Assembly (NCBI GenBank): GCA_040414855.1
Contig: JBEDUQ010000253.1
Location: 1-17,475 of the forward strand
Length of the DNA stretch: 17,475 nt
Direction: 5' to 3'
From: DASVXQ01 sp040414855
GTDB taxonomy: Bacteria > Actinomycetota > CALGFH01
Shown here: in pieces, positions 1-7,432 of the stretch
Numbering within the stretch: position 1 is the first letter of the stretch
Layout: every line of letters starts with the position of its first letter
Program-made: the position numbers and the translations under genes
Notes under the pieces: generated by a model
What the model was told of the DNA's origin: nothing
Seen by the model: the letters and a program-made list of their open reading frames with translations, nothing else
Databases searched by the model: none

Positions 1-69
1 GGCCGGGGAGCGCGGCGGTGGGTACCGCATGGCCGAATTTGCACAGGACCCTTGGGGGATTCCGCGTAG

Positions 70-99
70 TTGACCCATAATCTTCCCGACGGTTAGCTT
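70..99 (+). promoter_or_regulatory. Probable sigma-70-type promoter of the marR gene
   Basis: A TTGACC hexamer at 70-75 is followed after 18 bp by TAGCTT at 94-99, which fits the relaxed TAnnnT -10 element of high-GC actinomycetes. Transcription would start near 106, giving a leader of about 35 nt before the regulator. A near-palindrome around GGCGCC (112-123) lies just after the predicted start point. It could be the site where the MarR protein represses its own gene, but this is inference from position only. Confidence 0.5.
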
Positions 100-142
100 G
101 CTTTGGTGTAGTTTGGCGCCGAATTAGATCGAGGTGCGCGAA

Positions 143-658
143 GTGACCCAAGAGGCGCCCGGGGGAGTCGAGGCGGAACTAGCCAGCCGCCAGCCGGGCG
201 CCGACCGGTTGGCGACCGTGTGCGTGGTGAACCTGATCCGCAGCGCCGCGCTGCTGGCCGCCGAGCGCAATTCGCGGTTTCGGCGCTTCGGCCTCACCGG
301 GTCGACCTTCACGGTCCTGATGATCCTCGACGCCGCGCCCGGTCCCCTCTCGCCGCATGAGCTGGGCGAGCGGCTGCTGGTCACCCGGGGCACCGTCACC
401 GGTCTGCTCGACACGCTCCAGAAGCTCGGCCTGGTCAACCGGGTCCCGCACCCCGTCGATCGCCGCATGCTGCTGATCGAGCTGACGGATGCGGGGCGGG
501 ACCTGCTCGGCAAGGCCGCGCGCGTCCACTTCCCCGCGCAGACCGGCATGGTCTCCGCTCTGACCGATGACGAGAAACGCACCCTCGTCAGCCTGCTCGA
601 CAAGCTCGAGGCTCACCTCGTCGAGCGGTCCAGGGACCCGCACCGCCGCCGGACCTGA
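143..658 (+). CDS. MarR-family transcriptional regulator
   Basis: This is a dimeric winged-helix DNA-binding regulator of 171 residues, close to the usual MarR length. Helices near residues 70-101 form the DNA-binding unit (PHELGERLLVTRGTVTGLLD), followed by the wing with the typical DRRMLLIELTDAG segment near 106-118. The GTG at 143 is chosen because GAGGTG (131-136) is then a ribosome site six bases upstream. A GTG at 134 would lie inside that site. It is the first gene of a plus-strand run and probably controls itself and the PPOX-cupin-SpeE-like genes that follow 90 bp later. MarR proteins usually respond to small phenolic or oxidant ligands. The ligand cannot be told from the sequence. 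Confidence 0.9.
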   Translation: MTQEAPGGVEAELASRQPGADRLATVCVVNLIRSAALLAAERNSRFRRFGLTGSTFTVLMILDAAPGPLSPHELGERLLVTRGTVTGLLDTLQKLGLVNRVPHPVDRRMLLIELTDAGRDLLGKAARVHFPAQTGMVSALTDDEKRTLVSLLDKLEAHLVERSRDPHRRRT

Positions 659-748
659 CGCGGGAGCGCGACGAAAGTCGCGTGACCCCTCAGCTCTCGG
701 GAACACTGCGGAGCGGGAACTCGTGAGGCTCGTGAGGGAGGAGAGGCT

Positions 749-1129
749 ATGGCCGCATTCACCGAGCAGCAGCTGGCGTTCCTTGCCGGGCAGCGTCTGG
801 GCAGGCTGGCGACGGTCGACGACCGGGGACGACCCCACGTGGTGCCGGTAGGCTTCCGGGTCGATCCCGACGGCGAGGCGATCGAGGTCGGCGGGCACAA
901 TCTCGCCGCCACCAAGAAGTTCCGTGACGCGGAGAAGCACCCGGACGTGGCCATCGTCATCGACGAGCTGGCCTCGGTCTCGCCCTGGACCGTCCGTGGG
1001 GTGGAGGTCCGCGGCAGGGCAGAGACCCACACGGACGGCGGCGACCGTCTCGGCCCGGGCTTCGGCGGGGCCTGGATCCGGATCACCCCGGGCCGGATCG
1101 TCGCCTGGGGCCTCGAGGAGACCGGGTGA
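749..1129 (+). CDS. PPOX-class (probably F420-dependent) oxidoreductase
   Basis: The product is a 126-residue split beta-barrel protein of the pyridoxamine-phosphate-oxidase-like superfamily. Members bind F420, FMN or heme-derived ligands and reduce small molecules in the cytosol. Family marks are the N-terminal RLGRLATVDDRGRPHVVPV (residues 16-34), the lysines in NLAATKKFRD (51-60), and WTVRGVEVRGRAE (80-92) before the last strand. The phrase GAWIRITPGRIVAWG near the end is typical of the F420-linked subgroup common in actinomycetes. A strong GGGAGGAGAGG ribosome site precedes the ATG at 749. The next gene starts 7 bp after the stop, so the two are almost certainly cotranscribed. The substrate is unknown, and F420 rather than FMN use is inferred from family resemblance. 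Confidence 0.88.
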   Translation: MAAFTEQQLAFLAGQRLGRLATVDDRGRPHVVPVGFRVDPDGEAIEVGGHNLAATKKFRDAEKHPDVAIVIDELASVSPWTVRGVEVRGRAETHTDGGDRLGPGFGGAWIRITPGRIVAWGLEETG

Positions 1130-1136
1130 GCCGCTG

Positions 1137-1568
1137 ATGCGCCGGCCCCCGCTCGCCGAGCTGCTCGACCTGGCGCCGCACCCGGAGGGTGGCTGGTTCC
1201 GCGAGACCTACCGCTCCAAGGCGGCCTTCGACCCGCCCGGCTATGGCGGCCCCCGGGCGGCGGCCACCGCGATCTACTACCTGCTCGGCCCGGGCGACCG
1301 GTCCCGCTGGCACACGGTCCGCTCCGACGAGCTGTGGCTGTGGCATCGCGGCGGCCCGCTGGAGCTGCTGCTCGGCGGGACCGACGAGCAGCCGGCTGCG
1401 GAGCCGGCGCGGATCGTCCTCGGAGGCGACCCCGGCGCGGGGGAGCAGCCGCAGGCGACCGTGCCCGCCGGGACCTGGCAGGCCGCGCGCCCGGCATCGG
1501 CGACGGAGGTCCTGGTGAGCTGCGTCGTCTCGCCGGGCTTCGACTTCGAGGATTTCCACCTGCTCTGA
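1137..1568 (+). CDS. DUF985-type cupin protein
   Basis: This is a 143-residue single-domain cupin of the DUF985 family. Recognition rests on the opening LDLAPHPEGGWFRETY (residues 10-25), the conserved AIYYLL (45-50), and RWHTVRSDELWLWHRGGPL (57-75), which carries the cupin His and Glu positions. The end, SPGFDFEDFHLL, is also typical. No enzymatic role is established for most DUF985 proteins, though the fold suggests binding of a small sugar-like or metal-bound ligand. The ATG at 1137 lies 7 bp after the PPOX stop. Longer in-frame readings upstream overlap the PPOX gene completely and are rejected. The close packing suggests a joint role with the neighbouring PPOX and SpeE-like proteins. Confidence 0.85.
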   Translation: MRRPPLAELLDLAPHPEGGWFRETYRSKAAFDPPGYGGPRAAATAIYYLLGPGDRSRWHTVRSDELWLWHRGGPLELLLGGTDEQPAAEPARIVLGGDPGAGEQPQATVPAGTWQAARPASATEVLVSCVVSPGFDFEDFHLL

Positions 1569-1585
1569 TCGGGGTGCGTCAGCGG

Positions 1586-2245
1586 ATGAGCGTTCGGGAA
1601 CCGCCCGTGGTCGTCGAGCGCGTGGCGGGCAGGCACGGCGAGCTGGTCCTGCGCCGCGACGGCACGGACTACGAGGTGATCAGCAACGGCGTGTTCCTGA
1701 TGGACACCCGCGACGGCCGTTCCGAGCGGCTGCTGGTCCGCGCGGTGCTCGACGGCCCGCGGCCGGGCGCCAGCCTGCTGATCGGCGGGCTCGGGGTGGG
1801 GTTCTCGCTGGCCGAGGCGCTGCGCTCAAGGGCGGTCCAGCGGGTGACGGTGGTCGAGATCGAGCCGGCGGTGATCGCCTGGAACCGCGGCCCGCTGGCA
1901 TCCGTGTCGGGCGGTGCGCTGGAGGACCCGCGGGTCGAGGTGGTCGCCGCCGACCTGGTCGACTGGCTGGCCCGGACGGACCGCCGGTTCGACGCCATCT
2001 GCCTCGACGTCGACAACGGCCCCGCGTGGACCGTCTCGGAGACCAACCACGCGCTCTACACCACCGAGGGCCTCGAGCTGCTCCGCGGCGGGCTCGAACC
2101 GGCCGGCGCGCTGTCGATCTGGAGCGCGAGCGCGGTCGGGGGCTTCGAGCGGCGGCTGCGGCGCGTGTTCGAGCGGGTCGAGACACTGACGGTCGAGGTG
2201 CCTCGGGGCGAGCCGGACGTCGTCTACGCGGCGTGGCGGGACTGA
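1586..2245 (+). CDS. Short spermidine-synthase-like methyltransferase-fold protein
   Basis: The 219-residue protein has the Rossmann core of the spermidine synthase family. LLIGGLGVGFSLAEALR (residues 64-80) is the nucleotide-binding loop, VVEIEP (89-94) supplies the acidic ribose contact, VVAADLVDW (119-127) is motif II, and CLDVDNGP (139-146) stands where polyamine synthases carry their catalytic aspartate. It is shorter than true spermidine synthases (about 280-300 residues) because most of the N-terminal beta domain is missing. Polyamine synthesis is therefore uncertain, and an S-adenosyl-nucleotide-dependent transferase is a safer description. The ATG at 1586 is 17 bp after the cupin stop; a GTG at 1574 is the alternative start. 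The 3' end overlaps the convergent MFS gene by 22 bp. Confidence 0.82.
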   Translation: MSVREPPVVVERVAGRHGELVLRRDGTDYEVISNGVFLMDTRDGRSERLLVRAVLDGPRPGASLLIGGLGVGFSLAEALRSRAVQRVTVVEIEPAVIAWNRGPLASVSGGALEDPRVEVVAADLVDWLARTDRRFDAICLDVDNGPAWTVSETNHALYTTEGLELLRGGLEPAGALSIWSASAVGGFERRLRRVFERVETLTVEVPRGEPDVVYAAWRD

Positions 2246-3786
2246 TCGGGCGGCTCGCCGGCTTCGCGGTCGAACCGGAGCGTGCGGAAGCGCCGGGGCG
2301 CCACCAGGACCGCGCCGATGCCGAGGATCGCGACCACCGCGAGCGCGTGGAAGACCCGATGGCTGGCCAGGTCGAGCCCGTCGCGCACGTACTCGGCGAC
2401 CGCGTCCTGCGTCCTGGCCGCGCCGCCGCCGATCGCCTGGCTGACCGCATTGACGCTCGGCAGCCGGCCACGCAGCGACTCGGGCGCGGCGCGGAACCAG
2501 CCGGCCAGGGTCGAGTTGGCGATCCCGCCGAGCGCGGCCGCGCCGATCGCGCTGCCGAGCATGCGCGTGAACATGGATGCGCCGGTGGCGACGCCGCGCC
2601 GCTCCCAGCCGACCACCGACTGCATGCCAACCATAAGCGAGGTGGACGGCAGGCCGATGCCGGCGCCGAGCAGCAGGCTTGCCGCCGCGACCGCCCACAG
2701 TGGCGAGCTGCCGGGCAGCAGGCCGAGCGTAAGCGCGGCGATGGTGGCCAGGGTCACGCCGATCAGGGCGGCGTCGCGGAAGCCGATCCGCAGGTACAGG
2801 TGGCTCGAGAAGGTCGACGACAGCGCCCATCCGAGCGACATCGCGGTGAGCGTGAAGCCCGCGACCAGGGTGCTGGCGCCATGGACGGCCTGCACGTAGG
2901 TCGGCAGGAAGGTGGTCATGCCGATCAGCAGCACGCCGATCACGCCGTTGCCGAGCGCGGCCCCGAGCGTGACCCGCCGCGCGAACACCCAGCGGGGCAC
3001 GGTGGGCTCGCTGGCGCGGCGCTCCTGGTAGACGAACGCGGCCAGCGCCAGCAGCGCGGCGCCGAACACGATCAGGCTCTGGACCGAGCGCCAGGCCCAG
3101 TGGACGCCGCCCTCGAGCAGGCCGAACACCAGCAGCCCGATGCCGGCGAACACCAGCGCCGATCCGGCCACGTCGATCCGGTGCGGGCGGCGGACGACCC
3201 GCTCCCGCAGCCGGGTCGCGACCATGAACAGCGCCAGGGCGCCGATCGGCAGGTTCACGTAGAAGATCCAGCGCCAGGTCAGGTACTCGGCGAACAGCCC
3301 GCCGATCGCCGGCCCGATCACCGCGGAGACGCCCCAGACGCCGGACAGCCATCCCTGGATCCGAGCACGCTCCGTGACCGTGTAGAGGTCGCCGACCAGG
3401 GTCATCGACATCGGCTGGATCGCCCCCGCGCCGACTCCCTGGAGGCCCCGGAAGGCAATCAGCGCCACCATGCTCCACGAGATCCCGCACAGCACCGAGC
3501 CGGTGAGAAAGATCAGCACCCCGGCTATGAGCACCGGCTTGCGGCCGTAGAGGTCGGCCAGTTTGCTGTAGATCGGCACCGAGGCCGCCTGCGCGAGCAG
3601 GTAGACCGAGAACAGCCACGGGAACATCGAGAAGCCGCCGAGGTCCTTGACGATCGGCGGGATCACGGTCGCGACGATCGCCGAGTCCATTGCCGCCAGG
3701 GTGATCGCGAGCAGCAGCCCGGCCAGCACCTGGTTGCGTCCAGCCGGTGGGGCCGTCGCCCCGGCCTCGTCCTCCGCCGCCGTCAT
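2224..3786 (-). CDS. DHA2-type MFS drug exporter (14 TM)
   Basis: A 520-residue proton-driven exporter of the major facilitator superfamily, probably pumping drugs or hydrophobic metabolites out of the cell. Visible motifs are LAAMDSAIVATVIPP (residues 30-44, TM1 motif with Asp34), motif A SKLADLYGRKPVL (74-86), motif B RGLQGVGAGAIQP (113-125) and motif C GVSAVIGPAIGG (152-163) followed by WRWIFYVNLP, a DHA2 signature. Length and hydrophobic pattern fit 14 membrane helices. The ATG at 3786 is chosen because AGGGAGG stands six bases upstream. An earlier ATG at 3807 would place that site inside the gene. It lies 45 bp downstream of the TauE/SafE gene and probably shares its transcript. Substrate is unknown. 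Confidence 0.92.
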   Translation of the reverse strand: MTAAEDEAGATAPPAGRNQVLAGLLLAITLAAMDSAIVATVIPPIVKDLGGFSMFPWLFSVYLLAQAASVPIYSKLADLYGRKPVLIAGVLIFLTGSVLCGISWSMVALIAFRGLQGVGAGAIQPMSMTLVGDLYTVTERARIQGWLSGVWGVSAVIGPAIGGLFAEYLTWRWIFYVNLPIGALALFMVATRLRERVVRRPHRIDVAGSALVFAGIGLLVFGLLEGGVHWAWRSVQSLIVFGAALLALAAFVYQERRASEPTVPRWVFARRVTLGAALGNGVIGVLLIGMTTFLPTYVQAVHGASTLVAGFTLTAMSLGWALSSTFSSHLYLRIGFRDAALIGVTLATIAALTLGLLPGSSPLWAVAAASLLLGAGIGLPSTSLMVGMQSVVGWERRGVATGASMFTRMLGSAIGAAALGGIANSTLAGWFRAAPESLRGRLPSVNAVSQAIGGGAARTQDAVAEYVRDGLDLASHRVFHALAVVAILGIGAVLVAPRRFRTLRFDREAGEPPDQSRHAA

Positions 3787-3831
3787 CGAACCTCCCTGGT
3801 CACGCAACCGCCGAACCCATCCACCTGTCGC

Positions 3832-4782
3832 CTACCGGAGCGCCGAGTACACGGCCGCGCCGAGGCCGATCGCCACCACCGCGAGCCGCAGCGCCCGGTC
3901 GGAGAGGCGGCGGGCGATGACCGCGCCGAGCGCGCCCCCGACCACGGTGGTCACCGCCAGCACGGCGGCCGCGCTCCACACCACCGGCCCGGCGAGCCCG
4001 AACAGCACCGCCGCCACGGTGTTGACGACCACCGCGAGCGAGGTCTTGAGCGCGTTGTTGCGCTGGAGGGTGTTCGGCAGGAACAGGCCGAGGACGGCGA
4101 TCAGCAGCACTCCGATGGCCGCGCCGAAGTAGCCGCCGTAGATGCTGATCAGCAGTACCCCGAGCAGCAGCGGCCAGCGCCGGTGGAGCGGGACCGCCAC
4201 CGCCGCGGGCTCCTCGGCCTCCGGCTCGGCCGCCTCGGCGTCGGTCGGGCCGGCCGTTCGAGGGGCCGGAACCGCCTGGCCGGCCGCCTCGCGGACGGCG
4301 GCGCCCTCGGGCCCGGCGCCGCCATCGGGCACCCCGGCTCCGCCGGGAACCGGGGCAACCGGCGCGGCGGCACGGACCTCGTGCGGCTCCGCGACGCCAC
4401 GGCCGCGTAGGTGCTTGGCCAGCCAGGGCTGCACCAGAGTGAGCAGCGCGGCGGTCGCGATCAGCACCGGGACGGCGGCCTCGAAGCTGGAGGCCGGCAG
4501 CGTCAGCAGCAGGGCGCCGCCAATCAGGCTGCCGATCGTGCAGACGATCGCCAGCGGCACCCAGGTGCGAACCTGGCCGGCCAGCTCACGCCGGTAGCCG
4601 AGCGCCCCGCCCGCGGAGCTGGCGAACACGCCGGCGGTGTTGGTGACGTTGGCGACCAGCGGCGAGTAGCCGAGCGCGAGCAGCGCGGGGAACGAGAGCA
4701 GCGAGCCACCGCCGGCGACCGTGTTGATCACGCCGGTGATCAGCCCGATCGCGCCGAGCAGCAGGGCGCGCGCCGGGCTCAC
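3832..4782 (-). CDS. TauE/SafE-family permease with a disordered central linker
   Basis: A 316-residue membrane permease of the TauE/SafE (DUF81) family, whose members export sulfite, sulfoacetate or other organic anions. Two repeated halves are visible. The first (residues 1-125) has GLITGVINTVAGGGSLLSFP and NVTNTAGVFASSAGGALGYR. The second (200-316) has IYGGYFGAAIGVLLIAVLG and LKTSLAVVVNTVAAVLFG. Between them, residues about 127-200 are an Ala/Pro/Gly/Glu-rich low-complexity stretch on the loop joining the halves. Typical relatives are about 250 residues, so this insert accounts for the extra length. The GTG at 4782 is the first in-frame start after a 141-bp gap and has no clear ribosome site. 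The transported substrate is unknown, and no sulfur-metabolism gene is nearby. Confidence 0.88.
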   Translation of the reverse strand: MSPARALLLGAIGLITGVINTVAGGGSLLSFPALLALGYSPLVANVTNTAGVFASSAGGALGYRRELAGQVRTWVPLAIVCTIGSLIGGALLLTLPASSFEAAVPVLIATAALLTLVQPWLAKHLRGRGVAEPHEVRAAAPVAPVPGGAGVPDGGAGPEGAAVREAAGQAVPAPRTAGPTDAEAAEPEAEEPAAVAVPLHRRWPLLLGVLLISIYGGYFGAAIGVLLIAVLGLFLPNTLQRNNALKTSLAVVVNTVAAVLFGLAGPVVWSAAAVLAVTTVVGGALGAVIARRLSDRALRLAVVAIGLGAAVYSALR

Positions 4783-4923
4783 GCCGGCATCGAGGGAACG
4801 CCGCTCGATCCGAGCGGATAGGGAGTCGTCGCCTCGCGAGCCAGCGGAAATCGCCCAAGCATTGCAAAGCCAGGGTAACAGCAGCGTTCCAGCGCTCGGC
4901 CGGCGGGGCGCGACCCCTTTGGG

Positions 4924-5415
4924 CTATTTCTTGGACGAGAACGACAGCACGGTCGATTGGAGGCGATAGCTCTCGAGCGTGTCGCGCTGCTGGTGGGCGC
5001 GCTCCTCGAGGCTGGCGAAGTCGGTGTCGCCGAGCCGCTTGTCGAGGTCGGCGATCTCCTGGAGCGCCCGCCACATCGCGAACTTGCCCTCGATCCCGAG
5101 CTGGAGCGCCTCGATGTCGAGCATCCGGCTGAGCTCGGCGTTGCGGCTGAGCGCCCGGCTCGTCCGGAGCTTGCTGATCCGGTCCAGACCCAGCCCGCCG
5201 CTCTGCTTGCCGGCGCTCCGCTCGATCCCGAGCCGGTCCATGAGGTTCTCGAGCGTGGCCCGGTCCTCCTTGATCTCCAGGACCATCTGGTTGAGGACGC
5301 CGCCGAACGGCGTGCCCTCGTTGTTCTCCCGGATCCGCTCCGCCATCTCGACGCCGGCAACACTGCCGGCGAGGTGTTCGTTGAGGTAGATGCTCAACGC
5401 GTCCATCGCAACCAT
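4924..5415 (-). CDS. Small helical protein of unknown function
   Basis: A 163-residue soluble protein predicted by eye to be almost entirely alpha-helical: heptad-like stretches run through residues 4-30, 38-62, 95-135 and 134-158, with a Gly-rich turn at 73-77. I do not recognise a catalytic motif. Glutamates recur in the helices (for example MAERIREN and SLEERAHQQRDTLESYR), so a four-helix, ferritin-like bundle is possible but unproven. The ATG at 5415 is chosen because AAAGGGGGG lies two to three bases upstream. A second ATG at 5406 gives better spacing and is a real alternative. The gene is divergent from the membrane metallophosphoesterase across a 220-bp gap and 141 bp ahead of the TauE/SafE gene on the same strand. 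Confidence 0.75.
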   Translation of the reverse strand: MVAMDALSIYLNEHLAGSVAGVEMAERIRENNEGTPFGGVLNQMVLEIKEDRATLENLMDRLGIERSAGKQSGGLGLDRISKLRTSRALSRNAELSRMLDIEALQLGIEGKFAMWRALQEIADLDKRLGDTDFASLEERAHQQRDTLESYRLQSTVLSFSSKK

Positions 5416-5473
5416 GGCCCCCCCTTTGGCCGGACTCCCCGTCGGCCTCCATGATGCGCCCGGTGGCGCCGTC

Positions 5474-5544
5474 GCGCCGGGCCGCGGCCACCACGACCCG
5501 CGCCAGGCGGCGGCCACCGTGACCGGCGCCGGGCCGCGGCCACC
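5474..5544. repeat. Two 19-bp direct repeats in a divergent intergenic gap
   Basis: The 19-mer GCGCCGGGCCGCGGCCACC occurs at 5474-5492 and again at 5526-5544, 52 bp apart from start to start. A shorter relative, GGCGGCCACC, lies between them. The gap 5416-5635 separates the helical-protein gene from the metallophosphoesterase and holds no convincing gene. The spacing is close to five helical turns, so a cooperative regulator site is possible. Simple GC-rich duplication is equally possible. Confidence 0.6.
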
Positions 5545-5635
5545 GCGCCGCGGCCGTCTCCACCACGCCGCGCGTGCCGCCGATACCTGGGTTGTACGGC
5601 CAGATCGGGGCGTTGCTTGGAGGAGGTGGGTCACC

Positions 5636-7390
5636 GTGGCCGACGAGGACCAGCTCCGGCAGCTCGGCTTCACGCCACAGCCGATGGTGCGGTGGCTCGG
5701 CCCGCGTGGCCTCTCGGTCACGGCGCTCCAGGTCATGCTGTCGGGGATCTTCGGGGCCTACTCGGACAAGCGTGAGATCCAGGCGGCGCTCAGCCACCCG
5801 AGCACGACCGACATGTCCGACCAGAGCGAGTTGTGGTTCGACTTCCTCGCCGACACCGGCGACGGCTTCAACCCCACCTACGCGACCGCCCGCCTGCTCG
5901 CTCAGGAGAAGCTCGAGCTGTCCCACGACGGCACCGTCCACCAGACCGAGCAGGGGCGGCTGCTGATCCTCGGCGGCGACCTCGCCTATCCGGCGGCGGC
6001 GCCCGGCCAGTACCACAACCGCTTCGTCGGCCCCTACCAGTCGGCCTTTCCCACGCCGGCCAACCACCGCGGAGCGCCGACCATGCTCGCGCTGGCCGGC
6101 AACCACGACTGGTACGACGGGCTCACGACCTTCCTGCGGATCTTCTGCGTCGGCAGGCGCATCGGCGGCTGGCGGACCGAGCAGACCCGCAGCTACTTCG
6201 TCGCGCGCCTGCCGCACAACTGGTGGGTGATGGGCGTCGACCTGGCCTTCGACTTCTTCATCGACGAGCCGCAGCTCGCCTTCTTCCGCGAGGTCGCGCG
6301 GGAGCGGATGCGCCCGGGCGACAACGTCATCCTGGTCACCCACAAGCCGAGCTGGCTGTTCGCGGACCTGGGGGAGCAGGACCTCCACGGGCCGATGGCG
6401 ATGACCAACCTCCAGCAGTTCGAGCGGCAGATCATCCACGACAACGGGCTGCGGCTGCCGCTGGTGCTGGGGGCCGACATCCACCACTACAACCGCTACG
6501 AGCGCCCGGACGGCTCACAGCAGCGGTTCACCTGCGGCTCCGGCGGGACCTTCCTGTACCCGACCCACAACCTGGCGAAGCGGATCCTCTGGCCGGAGGC
6601 CTCGGGGCCGGCCGTCTACGAGCAGCGCAGCGTCTACCCGAGCGCGTCCAGGTCGCGGAGGATGCGCTGGGGGACCCTGCTGGCGCCATTCAAGAACCCC
6701 AGCTTCATGGTGTTCATCGGGCTGCTGTACCTGCTGTTCGCGCAGACGCTGCGGTTCGGCCTCGGCAGCGGCCCGTCGGCGCCGTTCTTCCGGCAGCTCC
6801 ACAACGCCAACCCGCCCCAGGTGACCGAGGCGCTGTTCAACAACCCGGCGAGCTTCGTGCTGGTGATCCTGCTCGGCGCCGCCTTGATCGGGTTCGCGGA
6901 CACGCCGAGGCTGCGATCGCGGATCACGATCGGGCTGCTCCACTGGGTCTTGCAGCTCGTGTTGGTGGTCGCGGTGCTGTGGGGCGCCGGGCAGGTGCTC
7001 CAGAACTGGGATCTCAGCCTGGTCGTCCGCGTCGGCTTCATCAGCTTCCGCCTCACGGTCTTCACGGTGCTGTTCGTGGTCGCCGTGGTCGTGGTCGGTG
7101 GCTATCTCGGCAGCCAGCTGTTCGCCTTGTACCTGTTCCTGATGCAGACCTTGTGGCGGAAGCACCCGACCCACGCCTTCTCGTGCCAGCGGCTCGAGGA
7201 CTACCGGAGCTTCCTGCGGATCAAGGTCGAGCGCGACGGGGCGCTCACGGTCTACCCGGTCGGAGTCCGGAAGGTGCCGAGGAAGTGGCGGCTGGTCAAG
7301 GACCGCGGGCCCCACGAGCCGCTGTTCGAGCCGGTCGACCGTCCGCTGTCCACCCATCTGATCGAGGCGCCCATCCGCATCGAGCCCTGA
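5636..7390 (+). CDS. Metallophosphoesterase with C-terminal membrane helices
   Basis: A 584-residue calcineurin-like phosphoesterase joined to a membrane anchor. Metal-site motifs appear in order: DFLADTGDG (69-77), GGDLAYP (113-119), GNHDWYDG (155-162), VTHKPSW (234-240) and ADIHHYNRY (280-288), the last standing for the GHxH block with Asp-Ile in place of Gly-His. After residue 350 there are about four membrane helices (355-373, 405-422, 430-455, 461-505), then a soluble tail of about 75 residues that may cover the catalytic side. AGGAGG (5621-5626) lies nine bases before the GTG at 5636, which fixes the start; a longer upstream reading is noncoding. It has no signal peptide. Substrate (phosphodiester, nucleotide or lipid-linked phosphate) is unknown. 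It is transcribed away from the helical-protein gene and may share its regulation. Confidence 0.88.
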   Translation: MADEDQLRQLGFTPQPMVRWLGPRGLSVTALQVMLSGIFGAYSDKREIQAALSHPSTTDMSDQSELWFDFLADTGDGFNPTYATARLLAQEKLELSHDGTVHQTEQGRLLILGGDLAYPAAAPGQYHNRFVGPYQSAFPTPANHRGAPTMLALAGNHDWYDGLTTFLRIFCVGRRIGGWRTEQTRSYFVARLPHNWWVMGVDLAFDFFIDEPQLAFFREVARERMRPGDNVILVTHKPSWLFADLGEQDLHGPMAMTNLQQFERQIIHDNGLRLPLVLGADIHHYNRYERPDGSQQRFTCGSGGTFLYPTHNLAKRILWPEASGPAVYEQRSVYPSASRSRRMRWGTLLAPFKNPSFMVFIGLLYLLFAQTLRFGLGSGPSAPFFRQLHNANPPQVTEALFNNPASFVLVILLGAALIGFADTPRLRSRITIGLLHWVLQLVLVVAVLWGAGQVLQNWDLSLVVRVGFISFRLTVFTVLFVVAVVVVGGYLGSQLFALYLFLMQTLWRKHPTHAFSCQRLEDYRSFLRIKVERDGALTVYPVGVRKVPRKWRLVKDRGPHEPLFEPVDRPLSTHLIEAPIRIEP

Positions 7391-7432
7391 GGCCGGCGCG
7401 TCCTCGGGCGGCAATCCTCAAACGCTGACAAT

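Noticed and set aside
2026..4410. 794-residue plus-strand open frame
   Set aside because: It is the antisense of the MFS and TauE/SafE genes, is full of Arg, Gln, Asp and His, and has no ribosome site or recognisable domain.
5390..5635. N-terminal extension of the metallophosphoesterase
   Set aside because: AGGAGG nine bases before GTG 5636 fixes the start; the extension is Gly/Ala/Arg-rich and covers the repeat-bearing divergent gap.
1826..6487. Long minus-strand open frames (for example 1826-3619 and 4586-6487)
   Set aside because: They are Arg/Pro/Ala-rich frames running antisense or out of frame over well-supported genes, a normal effect of high GC content.
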